62,230 nucleotides of DNA from Perlabentimonas gracilis (GCF_011174675.1 NZ_JAANIG010000028.1:1-62230), one strand, 5' to 3'; positions 49,690-59,115 are shown, counted from the stretch's first letter. Made by a program: numbers and translations. Notes: generated from the letters alone by a model not told the origin.

Positions 49690-51678
49690 TTATTTCCTTA
49701 CAAAGATAAAATCACCGCCCTCATCGCCAGTTCCTTTAATGTCGCCATACTGGGGTACAGTTGGGCTGGTGTTCATCACCGCCGTTTTAAAACTACTAAA
49801 CAGCTCCTCGGCCGAGAGGTAGTCCAATGTATTTTCTTGTAGTCGTTGAACAAGATGCTTGATAAACATACTCTCGTCGGGAACCTCGGTAAGCGCACCA
49901 CTGGTCATAGCCTTGCGGCTTTTTCTGTCGTACACCTTGTTAAGCTCATCGGTGGCATCGGAAAATGCTTTGCGAATTTTAAAGATGCTCCCACCAAAGC
50001 AGGCATCGGCAATAAGCAGGGTATGCTTGCTTTTTATTGCTGCCACATAGTCTTTAAGCTGGCTGTTGGCCATCCAATTGCCTGTGCTCGAGGCAGAGGC
50101 ATCGGCTGGGAGCCAGTATCCAAATTCTGTTTCAGTATCAAAATACCCATGGCCTGCAAAGAAAATTAGCAGGTTGTCATTTTTTGTTACGCGACGGGTA
50201 AGCTTGTCAAGCTCATCAATTAGTTGGCCTCGCGATGGATCTTTTAAGAAGATAATGTCGCTAGCCTCAAAGGTGTAATTCTCTACCAATGTTTTGGCAA
50301 GGGTTGCGGCATCCCTAACGGGGTTGCTAAGGGAGGCAATTCCTGGGTCTGGGTACTCGTTAATTCCAACAATAAGAGCGTAATACCTTGGCGCTCTTGG
50401 TGCATCAAAAACAAGATCGAGTTCTTCGGTATCCGACGAAACCTTCTGGTTTGGTGAGTCCTTTCGGTACACAATGAATTTTCGTTCGACGCTGTTCTCA
50501 AAAACATCCATCGATCGGATCACAATGTCGTTTCGACCAAGCTTAAGAGGAACTGTTGCCTCAAAGATATTATCGGGTAGAAGCGAAGCGTTACGGCCGT
50601 TTACCACAACCTCAAATATGCCGCTTTCGTCACTTGCAGTGCCCCTAACAAGTAGGCTCTCGTCAGACACGGTGAGGCCTTCGCCAAGGGCAACGGAGCG
50701 GAGTTTTCTGTCTTCTAACCCACTTGATGATTGAGCCAAGGGTCTACCCCTTGTCGCTTCGCTACCTGTAAGCGAAACGCCTTCGGGCGATAGGATGGAG
50801 ATAACTGGCGGATTGGTATCCTTTTGTGCAACCTGGGGTGCAGGTTTTTGGACGCTGACGGAGGTGGCTACGCTATTTTCGAATTGTTTCGATGAGGTAA
50901 CCGACATGGAGGTTGTTGGCACGTTGGATACTGGAAAATCGCGAAATTGCAGCGCACTATTTTCGAGCTTGTCAAGGCCAAAGGTTGAGAAGGTAAGCAG
51001 TTCAGCTCCTATGGTTAGCCGCATAACCCGATTCAAATCGGTAGGTATTCTATCGAATGTGAATGATGCCTGCACAGTTTCACCGTTATTAATGGTGCGC
51101 TGGGGGGTAGAGTAGCGCTGCGAACCAACTACATCGCCAAGTTTTCCACGTTGAGCATCGTAGTTCTGCCGGTTAAAGTCTGTAATGGTAATTAGCCCAT
51201 TAATAAGCTTTAAATCGCGTGTTGGGCCATTATTGGTGATGCTAAGAATTAGTTCCAGTTGATTATTCCCAGTGCGATGTAAGCTTACGAGCTTAAAGAC
51301 CACATCGCTAAAGTCGTCCTCTAGAGCTTTTGTGGATTTTGTCTGGCCATTCAGTTTGAATATAACATCGCCCTCAAGTTCTGGCAAATCGTTTAGCACG
51401 TTCCAAATAATAACTTGATTTTTACCTCCAAGTACATTGTCGCCAACATAACCCGATACGGTTTTCATCTCCTTAAAGGTGCGCCCTCCATCGGTTGAAA
51501 AGCTGGGGGTAACCTTAAATAGTTGCCCTATCTGCTCGCCTGTTATGGAATATTCAATGTTAATATTCTCACCAAGCTGCTTGGTGTTTAGATCCACAAA
51601 TTCTTGGGCAGCAATGTTTGAAGTGCCAATAACCAGAGCAGCCACGGCTATGGACAAAAATTTTAACGCCTTTTTCAT
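49690..51678 (-). CDS. Secreted caspase-like (C14) protease with Ig-like domains
   Basis: The 662-residue protein has a signal peptide ending IAA|Q. Two or three beta-sandwich domains follow (about residues 25-225 and 300-410), the first with NINIEYSITGEQIG and a late GRNDIVIRS-type strand. The C-terminal caspase fold contains the catalytic dyad His510 (FFAGHGYF) and Cys560 (IADACFGGS). It should cleave proteins in the periplasm or at the surface, after an acidic or basic residue that cannot be predicted. An upstream ATG at 51702 is possible. It follows the LPP20-like gene by 56 bp and may act with it. Confidence 0.88.
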   Translation of the reverse strand: MKKALKFLSIAVAALVIGTSNIAAQEFVDLNTKQLGENINIEYSITGEQIGQLFKVTPSFSTDGGRTFKEMKTVSGYVGDNVLGGKNQVIIWNVLNDLPELEGDVIFKLNGQTKSTKALEDDFSDVVFKLVSLHRTGNNQLELILSITNNGPTRDLKLINGLITITDFNRQNYDAQRGKLGDVVGSQRYSTPQRTINNGETVQASFTFDRIPTDLNRVMRLTIGAELLTFSTFGLDKLENSALQFRDFPVSNVPTTSMSVTSSKQFENSVATSVSVQKPAPQVAQKDTNPPVISILSPEGVSLTGSEATRGRPLAQSSSGLEDRKLRSVALGEGLTVSDESLLVRGTASDESGIFEVVVNGRNASLLPDNIFEATVPLKLGRNDIVIRSMDVFENSVERKFIVYRKDSPNQKVSSDTEELDLVFDAPRAPRYYALIVGINEYPDPGIASLSNPVRDAATLAKTLVENYTFEASDIIFLKDPSRGQLIDELDKLTRRVTKNDNLLIFFAGHGYFDTETEFGYWLPADASASSTGNWMANSQLKDYVAAIKSKHTLLIADACFGGSIFKIRKAFSDATDELNKVYDRKSRKAMTSGALTEVPDESMFIKHLVQRLQENTLDYLSAEELFSSFKTAVMNTSPTVPQYGDIKGTGDEGGDFIFVRK

Positions 51679-51734
51679 ACCGTTTAATATTAGTGGTTTC
51701 ACTCAAATGCTTTTGTTTGTATATGGTTGGGGTG

Positions 51735-52766
51735 TTACTTTAGCTCAATAACATTTATATCAAAGCCTATGCTGTCCACACCAAATTCAATGCCATTAAT
51801 GTGCATTTGCGCTGTTTTTATGGCCACCTCTCGGGTTAGGTTTCGCATTTCGGGGCTATACATTTCATCCAAACTCCTTATGTTTATTGATGTTTCCTCC
51901 GTATTGAGGGTGAGCTGGCGAAGCAATTTTTTGGAATAAATGCTCCACAGGCCGTTATAGCTAATAAGGGGTTCCTTATTGACCTCCCAGCTTGGATTGC
52001 AGTACTTATAGTTGTATAGTGGGAAGTCTCTTTCATTTCCCATAAATTCCGAAATGGCAAGGAATCGTCTTCCTTTTTCACGGTAGGTAAAGTGCGAATT
52101 GATGTCAAAGCCATTTGGGGTTAAGTGCTGGGTAACAATTTCGTACTCGGCCTGGGGCTCAAATACGTTGTCGATTTGAGCCTCGATGTAAAGCGCTGTT
52201 CCAACTGTAGATATTTTTAGAGATGAGCAAGAGGCAGAGGAATCGGTTATTGAAGGGGAGTACCTTAGGAGGACAACTGCTTCGTTGTAGCGGGTTAGGT
52301 GAACTTTCTCGGTTGTGAAGCAACTTGAATCGGCCTGGGCGGCAGCCGATAGCCTGAAGTATGTATCGAATCGTTGTCCATAGCCCTTATATGTTTGTTC
52401 TGAGTATGCTACAGTATATACATCTCTGTAGTACTGTATGTATGCTTTGTGCTGAAGAATAGCCATTGATTTAGCCCTGTGCATTGCCTGAAAAATAGCT
52501 TCGTTGGGAAGTAAGTCGGGATCAGAAATGCCTATGGCAAAAGTTGATTCGCTTGAGGAGGCAGGCGGACTGAAAAACCAGCTGGGGAGGGTGTCGGGGT
52601 AAAAGCTAACACGCTCAATATTTTTGAACCTTCCATAGTTTGCAGTCTCTCTTTGTTGTGTTTCTTTCTCAAAAATTTTCTCAAATGCTTCTTTCTGTCC
52701 CTTTGCACTTATTGCGAGAAGGATAAAGAGAAATGTTGCCAAGTGAGGCAAAAGGCTAGTTTTCAT
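51735..52766 (-). CDS. Exported LPP20-like envelope protein
   Basis: The 343-residue protein has a signal peptide ending AKG|Q and, about 50 residues on, LPSWFFSPPASSSESTFAIG followed by Ala-rich helices (NEAIFQAMHRAKSMA), the layout of LPP20-type proteins. There is no lipobox. The second half is beta-rich with no recognised domain. The gene leads the minus-strand pair with the caspase-like protease. An alternative start at 52790 exists. Assignment is by pattern and remains moderate. Confidence 0.6.
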   Translation of the reverse strand: MKTSLLPHLATFLFILLAISAKGQKEAFEKIFEKETQQRETANYGRFKNIERVSFYPDTLPSWFFSPPASSSESTFAIGISDPDLLPNEAIFQAMHRAKSMAILQHKAYIQYYRDVYTVAYSEQTYKGYGQRFDTYFRLSAAAQADSSCFTTEKVHLTRYNEAVVLLRYSPSITDSSASCSSLKISTVGTALYIEAQIDNVFEPQAEYEIVTQHLTPNGFDINSHFTYREKGRRFLAISEFMGNERDFPLYNYKYCNPSWEVNKEPLISYNGLWSIYSKKLLRQLTLNTEETSINIRSLDEMYSPEMRNLTREVAIKTAQMHINGIEFGVDSIGFDINVIELK

Positions 52767-52873
52767 TTTTATAGGGTATCTGTTTTCCATTAGTGTAATT
52801 GTAAAGTTATGAAATATTGCGGTTAGTATACAAAAATTGAAATCTTTATTTTTGCTTTGTGTTGATGCAAAAA

Positions 52874-52899
52874 AGCACCTAACAATTTGTTGCTAGGTG
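52874..52899 (-). terminator. Intrinsic terminator after fabD
   Basis: AGCACCTAACAA and TTGCTAGGTGCT pair with one A-C mismatch around TTTG. Read on the minus strand it follows the fabD stop and is followed by a TTTTTTGC tract. Confidence 0.8.
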
Positions 52900-52922
52900 C
52901 TAGTGTTTTAGAAATTTTTGTG

Positions 52923-53807
52923 CTACAAACTTTGGATACTGCTGGCTTCTACATCCTTATTAACTTTTTTTACAAGCCCTTGAAGTACATTTCCAGGCCC
53001 CAGTTCGGTGAAACTAGACGCTCCATTGCCAATCATATTTAGCATGGTTTGGGTCCAGCGAACAGGGGAGGTAAGCTGTGCGATTAGGTTTTGCTTAATC
53101 TCCTCAGGACTAGTGTAGGCCTTGGCATCTACGTTTTGGTAGATTGCACACAGTGGAGCATTGAAAGTTGTCGATTCAATAGCTTGGGCCAATTCAACTC
53201 TTGCGGGTTCCATTAGTGGGCTGTGGAATGCTCCACCAACCTTTAAGGGCAAAGCCCTTTTGGCTCCAGCTTCCTTCATCTTTTCGCAAGCGATGTTAAT
53301 GCCGGCTATGCTACCCGAAATGACTAGCTGTCCTGGGCTGTTGTAGTTTGCAGGTACAACCACGGCGTCTATCTCTGCACATATTTTTTCCACAACTTCG
53401 TCCTCAAGACCCAGGATGGCAGCCATAGTAGATGGTTCCTTTTCGCAGGCTTTTTGCATGGCCATAGCACGTTTCGATACCAGCACAAGCCCGTCTTCGA
53501 ACGATAGTGCACCACTTGCCACAAGTGCCGAAAATTCGCCTAGTGAGTGGCCTGCAATCATCTGTGGATTAAATTCTTTGCCTAGAACTTTGGCAAGTAT
53601 TACCGAATGAAGGAAGATAGCTGGTTGTGTAACCTTGGTTTGCCTTAGGTCCTCGTCGGTGCCATCAAACATTAGATCGGTTATCCTAAATCCTAAAATC
53701 TCGTTAGCCTTCTCAAAAAGTTCTTTAGCCAACGGAGAGTTTTCGTACAAATCTTTGCCCATCCCAACAAATTGGGCTCCCTGACCGGGAAATACAAATG
53801 CTTTCAT
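52923..53807 (-). CDS. fabD: Malonyl-CoA:ACP transacylase
   Basis: The 294-residue enzyme transfers malonyl groups to acyl carrier protein in fatty acid synthesis. The catalytic Ser88 is in GHSLGE, the catalytic His195 in GAFHSPLM, and the N-terminal FPGQGAQ loop is intact. The frame is open to 53867, but a TAATTTTG box (reverse, 53846-53853) lies inside that extension, and the conserved protein begins at MKAFVFPGQG, so 53807 is chosen. It appears monocistronic and ends at a terminator hairpin. Confidence 0.95.
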   Translation of the reverse strand: MKAFVFPGQGAQFVGMGKDLYENSPLAKELFEKANEILGFRITDLMFDGTDEDLRQTKVTQPAIFLHSVILAKVLGKEFNPQMIAGHSLGEFSALVASGALSFEDGLVLVSKRAMAMQKACEKEPSTMAAILGLEDEVVEKICAEIDAVVVPANYNSPGQLVISGSIAGINIACEKMKEAGAKRALPLKVGGAFHSPLMEPARVELAQAIESTTFNAPLCAIYQNVDAKAYTSPEEIKQNLIAQLTSPVRWTQTMLNMIGNGASSFTELGPGNVLQGLVKKVNKDVEASSIQSL

Positions 53808-53845
53808 AACTTTAAGTTTTTTAAACCAATGTCCAATTGAAGCGA

Positions 53846-53853
53846 CAAAATTA
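53846..53853 (-). promoter_or_regulatory. -7 box of fabD
   Basis: Reverse-strand TAATTTTG lies 39 bp before the preferred start and within the upstream open frame, which supports the shorter start. Confidence 0.5.
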
Positions 53854-53869
53854 GTCTTTTTTACCAAAA

Positions 53870-54256
53870 CGCATATACTTATAGAATCTTCAGGTATACT
53901 CCTCTTTAAAAAGTTTAGTGTACACTATTCTATGGGCAAGCGTTTTTCATTATTTTTTATGGTTTATTTGGTGTATAGATTTGCTCTGCATTTTTACTAG
54001 CACTCCGCTATGCCTAGTCCAACACTTTACAACTTGCATGCTAAAGATATGCTCCCAGAAAAAATTTGATTAGTAATTCGCTACTGCTTAAAGATATTGA
54101 ATCAGTTATATCAGTATTTTTTATTAAATTGACATAGATCAGCTTTTTGAGCAATTTAAATCATAGCTAGTAGTTTGCATTCCATTTGCAACTTGTATAG
54201 CTTTACATTACAAAATTACATAAGATTTATGTGGTTGAAATCTTAACCCTAAATTA
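53870..54256. other. AT-rich intergenic region between fabD and the chemoreceptor
   Basis: No gene is seen. TTGACATAGATCAG at 54129-54142 resembles the CRP/FNR-type palindrome TTGAT-N4-ATCAA with one mismatch in each half. A consensus-type promoter lies at 54174-54205. The rest shows nothing identifiable. Confidence 0.45.
54174..54205 (+). promoter_or_regulatory. Promoter of the chemoreceptor gene
   Basis: TTTG (54174-54177) and TAGCTTTA (54198-54205, one mismatch to TAnnTTTG) are spaced 20 nt apart, close to the Bacteroidota consensus. Transcription would start near 54212, about 45 nt before the first ATG. Confidence 0.55.
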
Positions 54257-56050
54257 ATGATAGCTATGAATAACAAAGGAATTAGAGTAAAAGTCTTTAC
54301 CACTTTATTGGTTGCCATTATTGTAATGCTCAGTGGTATTTTGCTTCAAGTTTATGTTGGTGTTAAAAATAATCTTGAGGACTATTTTAATCGTAGTATT
54401 CAGGTGAAAGCTGATTTTGTTAATGCGTATATGCAGGAAAAGCAAGCATCGGCTAAAGCGGCTACCCTTGTTGCTGGCACCTCAAATATACTTCGTAATG
54501 CATTTACCGAGGGTAATAGGCAGATGGCCATTGAGCACGGGTTAAGGCTTATGGAATCGTATGGGCTCGATTACCTCGTGATCACAGATAATCAAGCCAA
54601 TGTATTTATAAGGGCACATGCAAAGGATCAGTTTGGCGATAATATTGGCAACCAGATTAATATCCAGAAAGCGCTAAGGGGTGAGACTTCTGTAGGGTTT
54701 GAGGATGGTACAGTTGTTAAATTTTCCATACGTGCAGGAGTACCTATGCGTAATGAGGATGGCGAAATAATTGGAGCCATATCATTGGGGTATGTGCTAG
54801 GCGATGAGCGTTTTGTAGATGAGCTAAAGCGCGTGCAAGATGTTGAGGCAACACTTTTCTATGGCGACACACGCTATCAGACTACCATTACTGACGAAAA
54901 AGGGGTTCGAATTGTTGGAACCAGGCTAGGCATACCTGAGATTGAGAATACAGTGCTGAATCAGGGCAGAATCTACTTTGGTGATTCACAAATTCAGGGT
55001 AACCCATGTCTTGCCGCATACCTTCCCATACGAGGTGCCTCTGGTAATATTACCGGCATGCTATTCATTGGACTTCAGGTATCTATTATAAACAGCATGG
55101 TTATGAGTATTAGCACTGCCGTACTTGTGCTTATGCTAATATTAGGTGTAGTTGCCGTTGGGTTTATTGGCTATATCCTTAATACAACCATTATTAAGCC
55201 AATTAATAAGCTGGTTACCGCTACCGATGAGTTTGCCAAGGGGAATCTCAACATTCAAATCGATCACAAATCGAATGATGAGATGGGTACCCTATCCAGA
55301 TCACTTTCACAAATGGCCGAGTCCTTAAGGGGAATGGTTGAGAAGATTACAGGTATTTCCGATAGCATTGCAAGTGCTAGCTTGGAGATGAGCTCCAGCG
55401 CTCAGCTGCTTTCAGATGGTGTTAACCTTCAGGCCTCTTCATCCGAGGAAATCTCATCATCGATGGAGGAGATGTCATCGATGATAGAGTCAAACTCCGA
55501 TAACGCTAGCCAAACCACCAAATTGGCAAAATTGGCCGAAGTAGGTGTACGCGATGGGAGCGAGGCAACCAGACAAACAGCAGGCTATATGCGAGAAATA
55601 TCTGAGAAGATATCAATAATTACCGATATAGCTTTCCAAACTAATATTCTGGCGCTTAATGCAGCGGTAGAGGCTGCTCGTGCTGGCGAGCATGGTAAAG
55701 GATTTGCCGTGGTGGCCGCCGAGGTGCGCAAGCTGGCTGAGCGTAGCAGCTTAGCTGCCGATGAAATTGTTGGTGTAACAACCAAGGGGGTCCATTTGTC
55801 CGAGGAGGCTGGCGAGGTGCTGGCCAAGCTTGTTCCAGATATAGAGAAGACTTCTAGCCTTATCCAAGAGATTGCTGCATCGAGCGTTGAGCAAACCAAT
55901 GGGGTAGAGCAGATAAATAATGCCACGCAGCAGCTAAGTCAAGTGGTTCAGCAGAATGCTTCCTCGTCGGAGGAGCTGGCTTCAAATTCCGAAGAATTAT
56001 CGGCTATGGCCGAACAGCTAAAGGAAATAATGAGCTTCTTCAAGATTTAG
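54257..56050 (+). CDS. Methyl-accepting chemotaxis protein
   Basis: The 597-residue chemoreceptor has a transmembrane helix near residues 11-35, a periplasmic Cache-like sensor of about 240 residues (single Cache 3/Cache 2 type), a second helix near 282-308, HAMP, and the cytoplasmic signalling domain with the conserved tip [20 protein letters not shown] and [14 protein letters not shown]. It should report an external signal to CheA, so a chemotaxis system must exist elsewhere. A second ATG 9 nt downstream (54266) is equally plausible. The gene is lone and ends at a terminator. Confidence 0.94.
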   Translation: MIAMNNKGIRVKVFTTLLVAIIVMLSGILLQVYVGVKNNLEDYFNRSIQVKADFVNAYMQEKQASAKAATLVAGTSNILRNAFTEGNRQMAIEHGLRLMESYGLDYLVITDNQANVFIRAHAKDQFGDNIGNQINIQKALRGETSVGFEDGTVVKFSIRAGVPMRNEDGEIIGAISLGYVLGDERFVDELKRVQDVEATLFYGDTRYQTTITDEKGVRIVGTRLGIPEIENTVLNQGRIYFGDSQIQGNPCLAAYLPIRGASGNITGMLFIGLQVSIINSMVMSISTAVLVLMLILGVVAVGFIGYILNTTIIKPINKLVTATDEFAKGNLNIQIDHKSNDEMGTLSRSLSQMAESLRGMVEKITGISDSIASASLEMSSSAQLLSDGVNLQASSSEEISSSMEEMSSMIESNSDNASQTTKLAKLAEVGVRDGSEATRQTAGYMREISEKISIITDIAFQTNILALNAAVEAARAGEHGKGFAVVAAEVRKLAERSSLAADEIVGVTTKGVHLSEEAGEVLAKLVPDIEKTSSLIQEIAASSVEQTNGVEQINNATQQLSQVVQQNASSSEELASNSEELSAMAEQLKEIMSFFKI

Positions 56051-56070
56051 GTTTACAAATAGAGCAAAAT

Positions 56071-56103
56071 AGGGTGTCTAAAAAGTCCTAGACACCCTCT
56101 TTT
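56071..56103. terminator. Bidirectional intrinsic terminator
   Basis: AGGGTGTCTA (56071-56080) pairs perfectly with TAGACACCCT (56089-56098) around an 8-nt loop, followed by a T-run. It lies between the chemoreceptor and the converging HExxH gene. Confidence 0.88.
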
Positions 56104-57028
56104 AATGTGTAGGGTTTACCAAACCTTTTCCTCTTAACACGCTAACTATTGATAGCAGCACGTAGCTTACAGTAAAGTTTATGCTCGAAATTACTGTAGC
56201 TAGAGCTAGCAACGTGCCAAACTTTCCAACCCACTTATTTATTCCCAGTGCGTAGCTCTCAAGTTTAAGGTAATTCCACCAATTGCCAAACTGATTGCTT
56301 ACCCCCAGCGCTTCAAGGCCAAGTATAATTGCATTGATCACCATAAAAAATATCAGTATGCTGGCTAAGCCACTGCTTGCACCCTTTACATCGGGCGCAC
56401 TAAGCTGCATATGCGATGATATACATAGCGAGAGGTAGAGGAAGATCCAAAACTTGTAGCTGGTTAGGTTTGATGCGGTAAACAGGTTGTTTAGTATCGA
56501 TATTGTGTTTTGCCAATAAGTGGCAAGTATTGCTCCTGAGTTGCTTTGTGTAACATGCACGAGTTCGCTACCACCTCTTTTTAAAGGCTCAAAAATGTCG
56601 CTATGGTTAGGCACTAGCAGGTATAGCGCAACGTAAATAGCTAACGAACCTGTTAGTATTGGGCCAACACCAATAAAAAAATTGCCAATTTTTTGATATA
56701 AGCTTCTAGAGTTGTAGGTATGGTTTACGTATCCTAGCGTTCCATCCTCCGCATTTGGTCGGTAAAGCCTTATGTCGATAATTTTATGTCGAAAAATGAT
56801 GCAGAAAAGAGCGTGCCCCAGCTCGTGAACGGGAACTCCAATCCAACCTTTAAAGAATATGTCAGACTTCAATCCAATTGTTTTAACGAAGGTAATCCTA
56901 GTAAATCGAGCCAAAAGGGATAGTAGTATGCCAAAGACAAAAATAAAACCCAGTAGCCAAATAATTTGCAGAAGCGTTGTTGTTGCTACAAGCTTAAGAA
57001 ATGAGATTGGGCCATTTAAACTATCCAT
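56102..57028 (-). CDS. HExxH membrane metallopeptidase-like protein
   Basis: The 308-residue integral membrane protein has about five to six helices. The zinc-binding motif HELGH (His68, Glu69, His72) sits in a helix after VGVPV, as in M50-type and related intramembrane metalloproteases. The typical second NPDG/Asp motif is not clear, so activity is uncertain. An ATG 12 nt upstream (57040) exists. Because a TACATTTG box lies at 57051-57058, the start at 57028 is preferred. No neighbour suggests a substrate. Confidence 0.7.
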   Translation of the reverse strand: MDSLNGPISFLKLVATTTLLQIIWLLGFIFVFGILLSLLARFTRITFVKTIGLKSDIFFKGWIGVPVHELGHALFCIIFRHKIIDIRLYRPNAEDGTLGYVNHTYNSRSLYQKIGNFFIGVGPILTGSLAIYVALYLLVPNHSDIFEPLKRGGSELVHVTQSNSGAILATYWQNTISILNNLFTASNLTSYKFWIFLYLSLCISSHMQLSAPDVKGASSGLASILIFFMVINAIILGLEALGVSNQFGNWWNYLKLESYALGINKWVGKFGTLLALATVISSINFTVSYVLLSIVSVLRGKGLVNPTH

Positions 57029-57225
57029 GCATCGAATCAAAAGGTAGCCTCAAATGTATCAAATTCTGAGAATTTGTTTCTAACAACCTTTGTCCTTATC
57101 AACAAACTTCTATTAATTCCGACGCCTATATCCTACACGATTATATGTTTATCCAGAAAATTTTATGTTTTATCAAAAATTGTATAGAATGCAAAGATTT
57201 TTATCGGAAATGCCCCCAAATACCT

Positions 57226-57233
57226 TAATTTTG
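57226..57233 (+). promoter_or_regulatory. -7 box of the PorT-like barrel gene
   Basis: TAATTTTG matches TAnnTTTG and would give a leader of about 25 nt to the ATG at 57264. Confidence 0.45.
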
Positions 57234-57263
57234 TTTAGGTAAACGATTAATTAAAAAACACCT

Positions 57264-57941
57264 ATGAGACGTGCATTACTTTTTGCGCTAGTGTTAATTA
57301 CCTTTGGTAATGCAAGTGCACAGCTTTTCACCATAAGAGGACACGAAATTGGCTTTGCCTACCTTGGCCCCAAAGTGGGTACCACATTCTCAACCATTAC
57401 CAATATGGATGCTTATACTACCAATGTGAGTTCCCGCACAGGAATTCAAATTGGGGCTGTGGGTGAAATTGGCCTTACCAATATGCTCTCTTTTGAAACT
57501 GAGCTAACATTCACATCAAAGGGTGTTGCTGACGATTTTGGAACGCGCCGTGTTAACTATATAAGTATTCCCTTTCTGGCCAAGCTGTCGTTCAATGCCA
57601 TGGGTTTGTCCCGTATTTACGCTACTGGCGGTACATATAACAACGTAAGAACCAATGCAAGAATTGTTTATGATCAGTTGGGCGAGTCGTTTAACGAGAG
57701 TCACCACTACACTATAATTGACTGGGGGTTGTCGCTTGGTGGAGGTGCCGCATACGATACTAAGTACGGTCTGCTTTGCCTCGACCTACGATACGATCTG
57801 GGTGTGGTTGATGTGGAAAAAACAATCGAAACAGAACGTAATATGAACCGTTCGTTTGGCGTGGCGCTTACCTTTAAGTACGATGCCGTTGATCTATTCC
57901 TGAGGTTACGCAAGAAGCGCTTAGATCCCGATGCTCAGTAG
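57264..57941 (+). CDS. PorT-like outer-membrane beta-barrel protein
   Basis: The 225-residue protein has a signal peptide ending ASA|Q and a barrel-like mature sequence (GEIGLTNMLSFETELTFTSKG, WGLSLGGGAAYDTK in parts) with an unusually charged tail (FLRLRKKRLDPDAQ) after the last strand. It resembles the porin/PorT family of about eight strands. Role in secretion or adhesion cannot be told. A TAATTTTG box at 57226-57233 lies upstream. Confidence 0.75.
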   Translation: MRRALLFALVLITFGNASAQLFTIRGHEIGFAYLGPKVGTTFSTITNMDAYTTNVSSRTGIQIGAVGEIGLTNMLSFETELTFTSKGVADDFGTRRVNYISIPFLAKLSFNAMGLSRIYATGGTYNNVRTNARIVYDQLGESFNESHHYTIIDWGLSLGGGAAYDTKYGLLCLDLRYDLGVVDVEKTIETERNMNRSFGVALTFKYDAVDLFLRLRKKRLDPDAQ

Positions 57942-58107
57942 AACTGGTAGGCACCTATTGTTTTAGTCCTAATTATTTGTTAAACCATTTTTTTTAAGCA
58001 AGCTCTGACTAGCAGAGTGTTGTTGGTAGTGCTATTTAAACAAATTATTATTTTAAGCGTTTTTATATATATTGTTTTTTTTATACTAAAGGTTAGCTAT
58101 CTTTAAT

Positions 58108-58332
58108 ATGAAAAATGAAATTACATTGGGACTTGTAGATACACATAGTAAACCATTCATTGGTAAAGTGCAGGTGTTAATTGAAACTATACATTCATTG
58201 GATGAAAAATGGTATGTGGAGTTTTGGGATGTACACTACTTTTTTCTTGGAATAGAGATTTATAAATCCAAGAAGGAAGTGGTTAAATCAATTAATGGCA
58301 GCAAGGTCGGTTATCGTTCTAAGGTTAGGTAG
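58108..58332 (+). CDS. Small orphan protein
   Basis: The 74-residue predicted protein is basic (Lys/Arg-rich) with central aromatic residues (KWYVEFWDVHYFFLGIEIY). No family is recognised and there is no signal peptide. A TATCTTTA sequence ends 2 bp before its ATG, which would make it nearly leaderless if used. It sits between the barrel protein and the superoxide dismutase. It could be a real small gene or a chance frame. Confidence 0.42.
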   Translation: MKNEITLGLVDTHSKPFIGKVQVLIETIHSLDEKWYVEFWDVHYFFLGIEIYKSKKEVVKSINGSKVGYRSKVR

Positions 58333-58405
58333 TATTCCCCTCCCCAGTTTAACCCTTCGCTTCTTTACTTTTCTCTTTTGAACAATTCTAGTGGCTTGAT
58401 GTTAT

Positions 58406-58433
58406 CTATTTAGAAAGAATCTAAATAGTATTG
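58406..58433 (+). promoter_or_regulatory. Perfect inverted repeat overlapping the sod promoter
   Basis: CTATTTAGA (58406-58414) and TCTAAATAG (58420-58428) form a perfect 9-bp inverted repeat with a 5-nt spacer. The right half overlaps TAGTATTG (58426-58433), one mismatch from TAnnTTTG, 24 bp before the ATG. The position suits a metal- or peroxide-responsive operator, but the regulator is not identified. Confidence 0.5.
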
Positions 58434-58456
58434 TTTAACCCTTAAAATCAAGTCAT

Positions 58457-59059
58457 ATGTCATTTGAGTTAAAAAACTTACCATACAGCTACGATGCGCT
58501 TGAGCCATACATTGATGCTCAAACCATGGAGATACACCACACCAAACACCATGGCGCTTATACCGCTAATTTGAATAAAGCTATTGAAGGTACCGATTTG
58601 GCCTCTAAATCAATAGAGGAGATACTGCAGAACATATCGAAACATCCAGCAGCAGTTCGCAATAACGGCGGCGGATTTTATAACCATAACTTGTTTTGGA
58701 GTGTTATGGGGCCAAATGCCGGTGGAGCGCCATCGGGCGAGCTGGCCAAAGCCATAGATAAGCATTTTGGAAGCTTTGATAGCTTTAAGGAAAAGTTTAA
58801 TGCAGCAGCAGCCACACGTTTTGGTTCAGGATGGGCTTGGCTAGTAAAGCGGGGCGAGGAGCTGCTAATTACGTCAACCCCAAATCAGGATAATCCACTT
58901 ATGGATGTTGCAGAGGTGCAGGGTATTCCAATACTTGGCCTAGACGTTTGGGAACACGCCTACTACCTGAAGTATCAGAATAGACGCCCCGAGTACATCG
59001 ATAACTTTTGGAAAGTGGTAAACTGGAAAGAGGTTGAATCGAGATTTGCTGCAGTTTAA
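58457..59059 (+). CDS. Manganese/iron superoxide dismutase
   Basis: The 200-residue enzyme dismutates superoxide to hydrogen peroxide and oxygen in the cytoplasm. Metal ligands are His27, His77, Asp163 and His167 (the last two in [10 protein letters not shown]). GGGFYNH (71-77) and STPNQDNPL, with Gln144, give the pattern seen in manganese-type and cambialistic enzymes rather than strict iron types, though metal use cannot be proven. An inverted repeat overlapping its promoter suggests regulation. The gene is monocistronic. Confidence 0.96.
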   Translation: MSFELKNLPYSYDALEPYIDAQTMEIHHTKHHGAYTANLNKAIEGTDLASKSIEEILQNISKHPAAVRNNGGGFYNHNLFWSVMGPNAGGAPSGELAKAIDKHFGSFDSFKEKFNAAAATRFGSGWAWLVKRGEELLITSTPNQDNPLMDVAEVQGIPILGLDVWEHAYYLKYQNRRPEYIDNFWKVVNWKEVESRFAAV

Positions 59060-59115
59060 TGCTTGTATTTTAGTTCGATACATACCCCCTTTTGTTTGGT
59101 TTAAGTTTTAGGGGT

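Noticed and set aside
53867-53990. Extended N-terminus of FabD from the upstream ATG
   Set aside because: The extra 20 residues are not part of the family and contain the likely promoter; the conserved protein begins at 53807.
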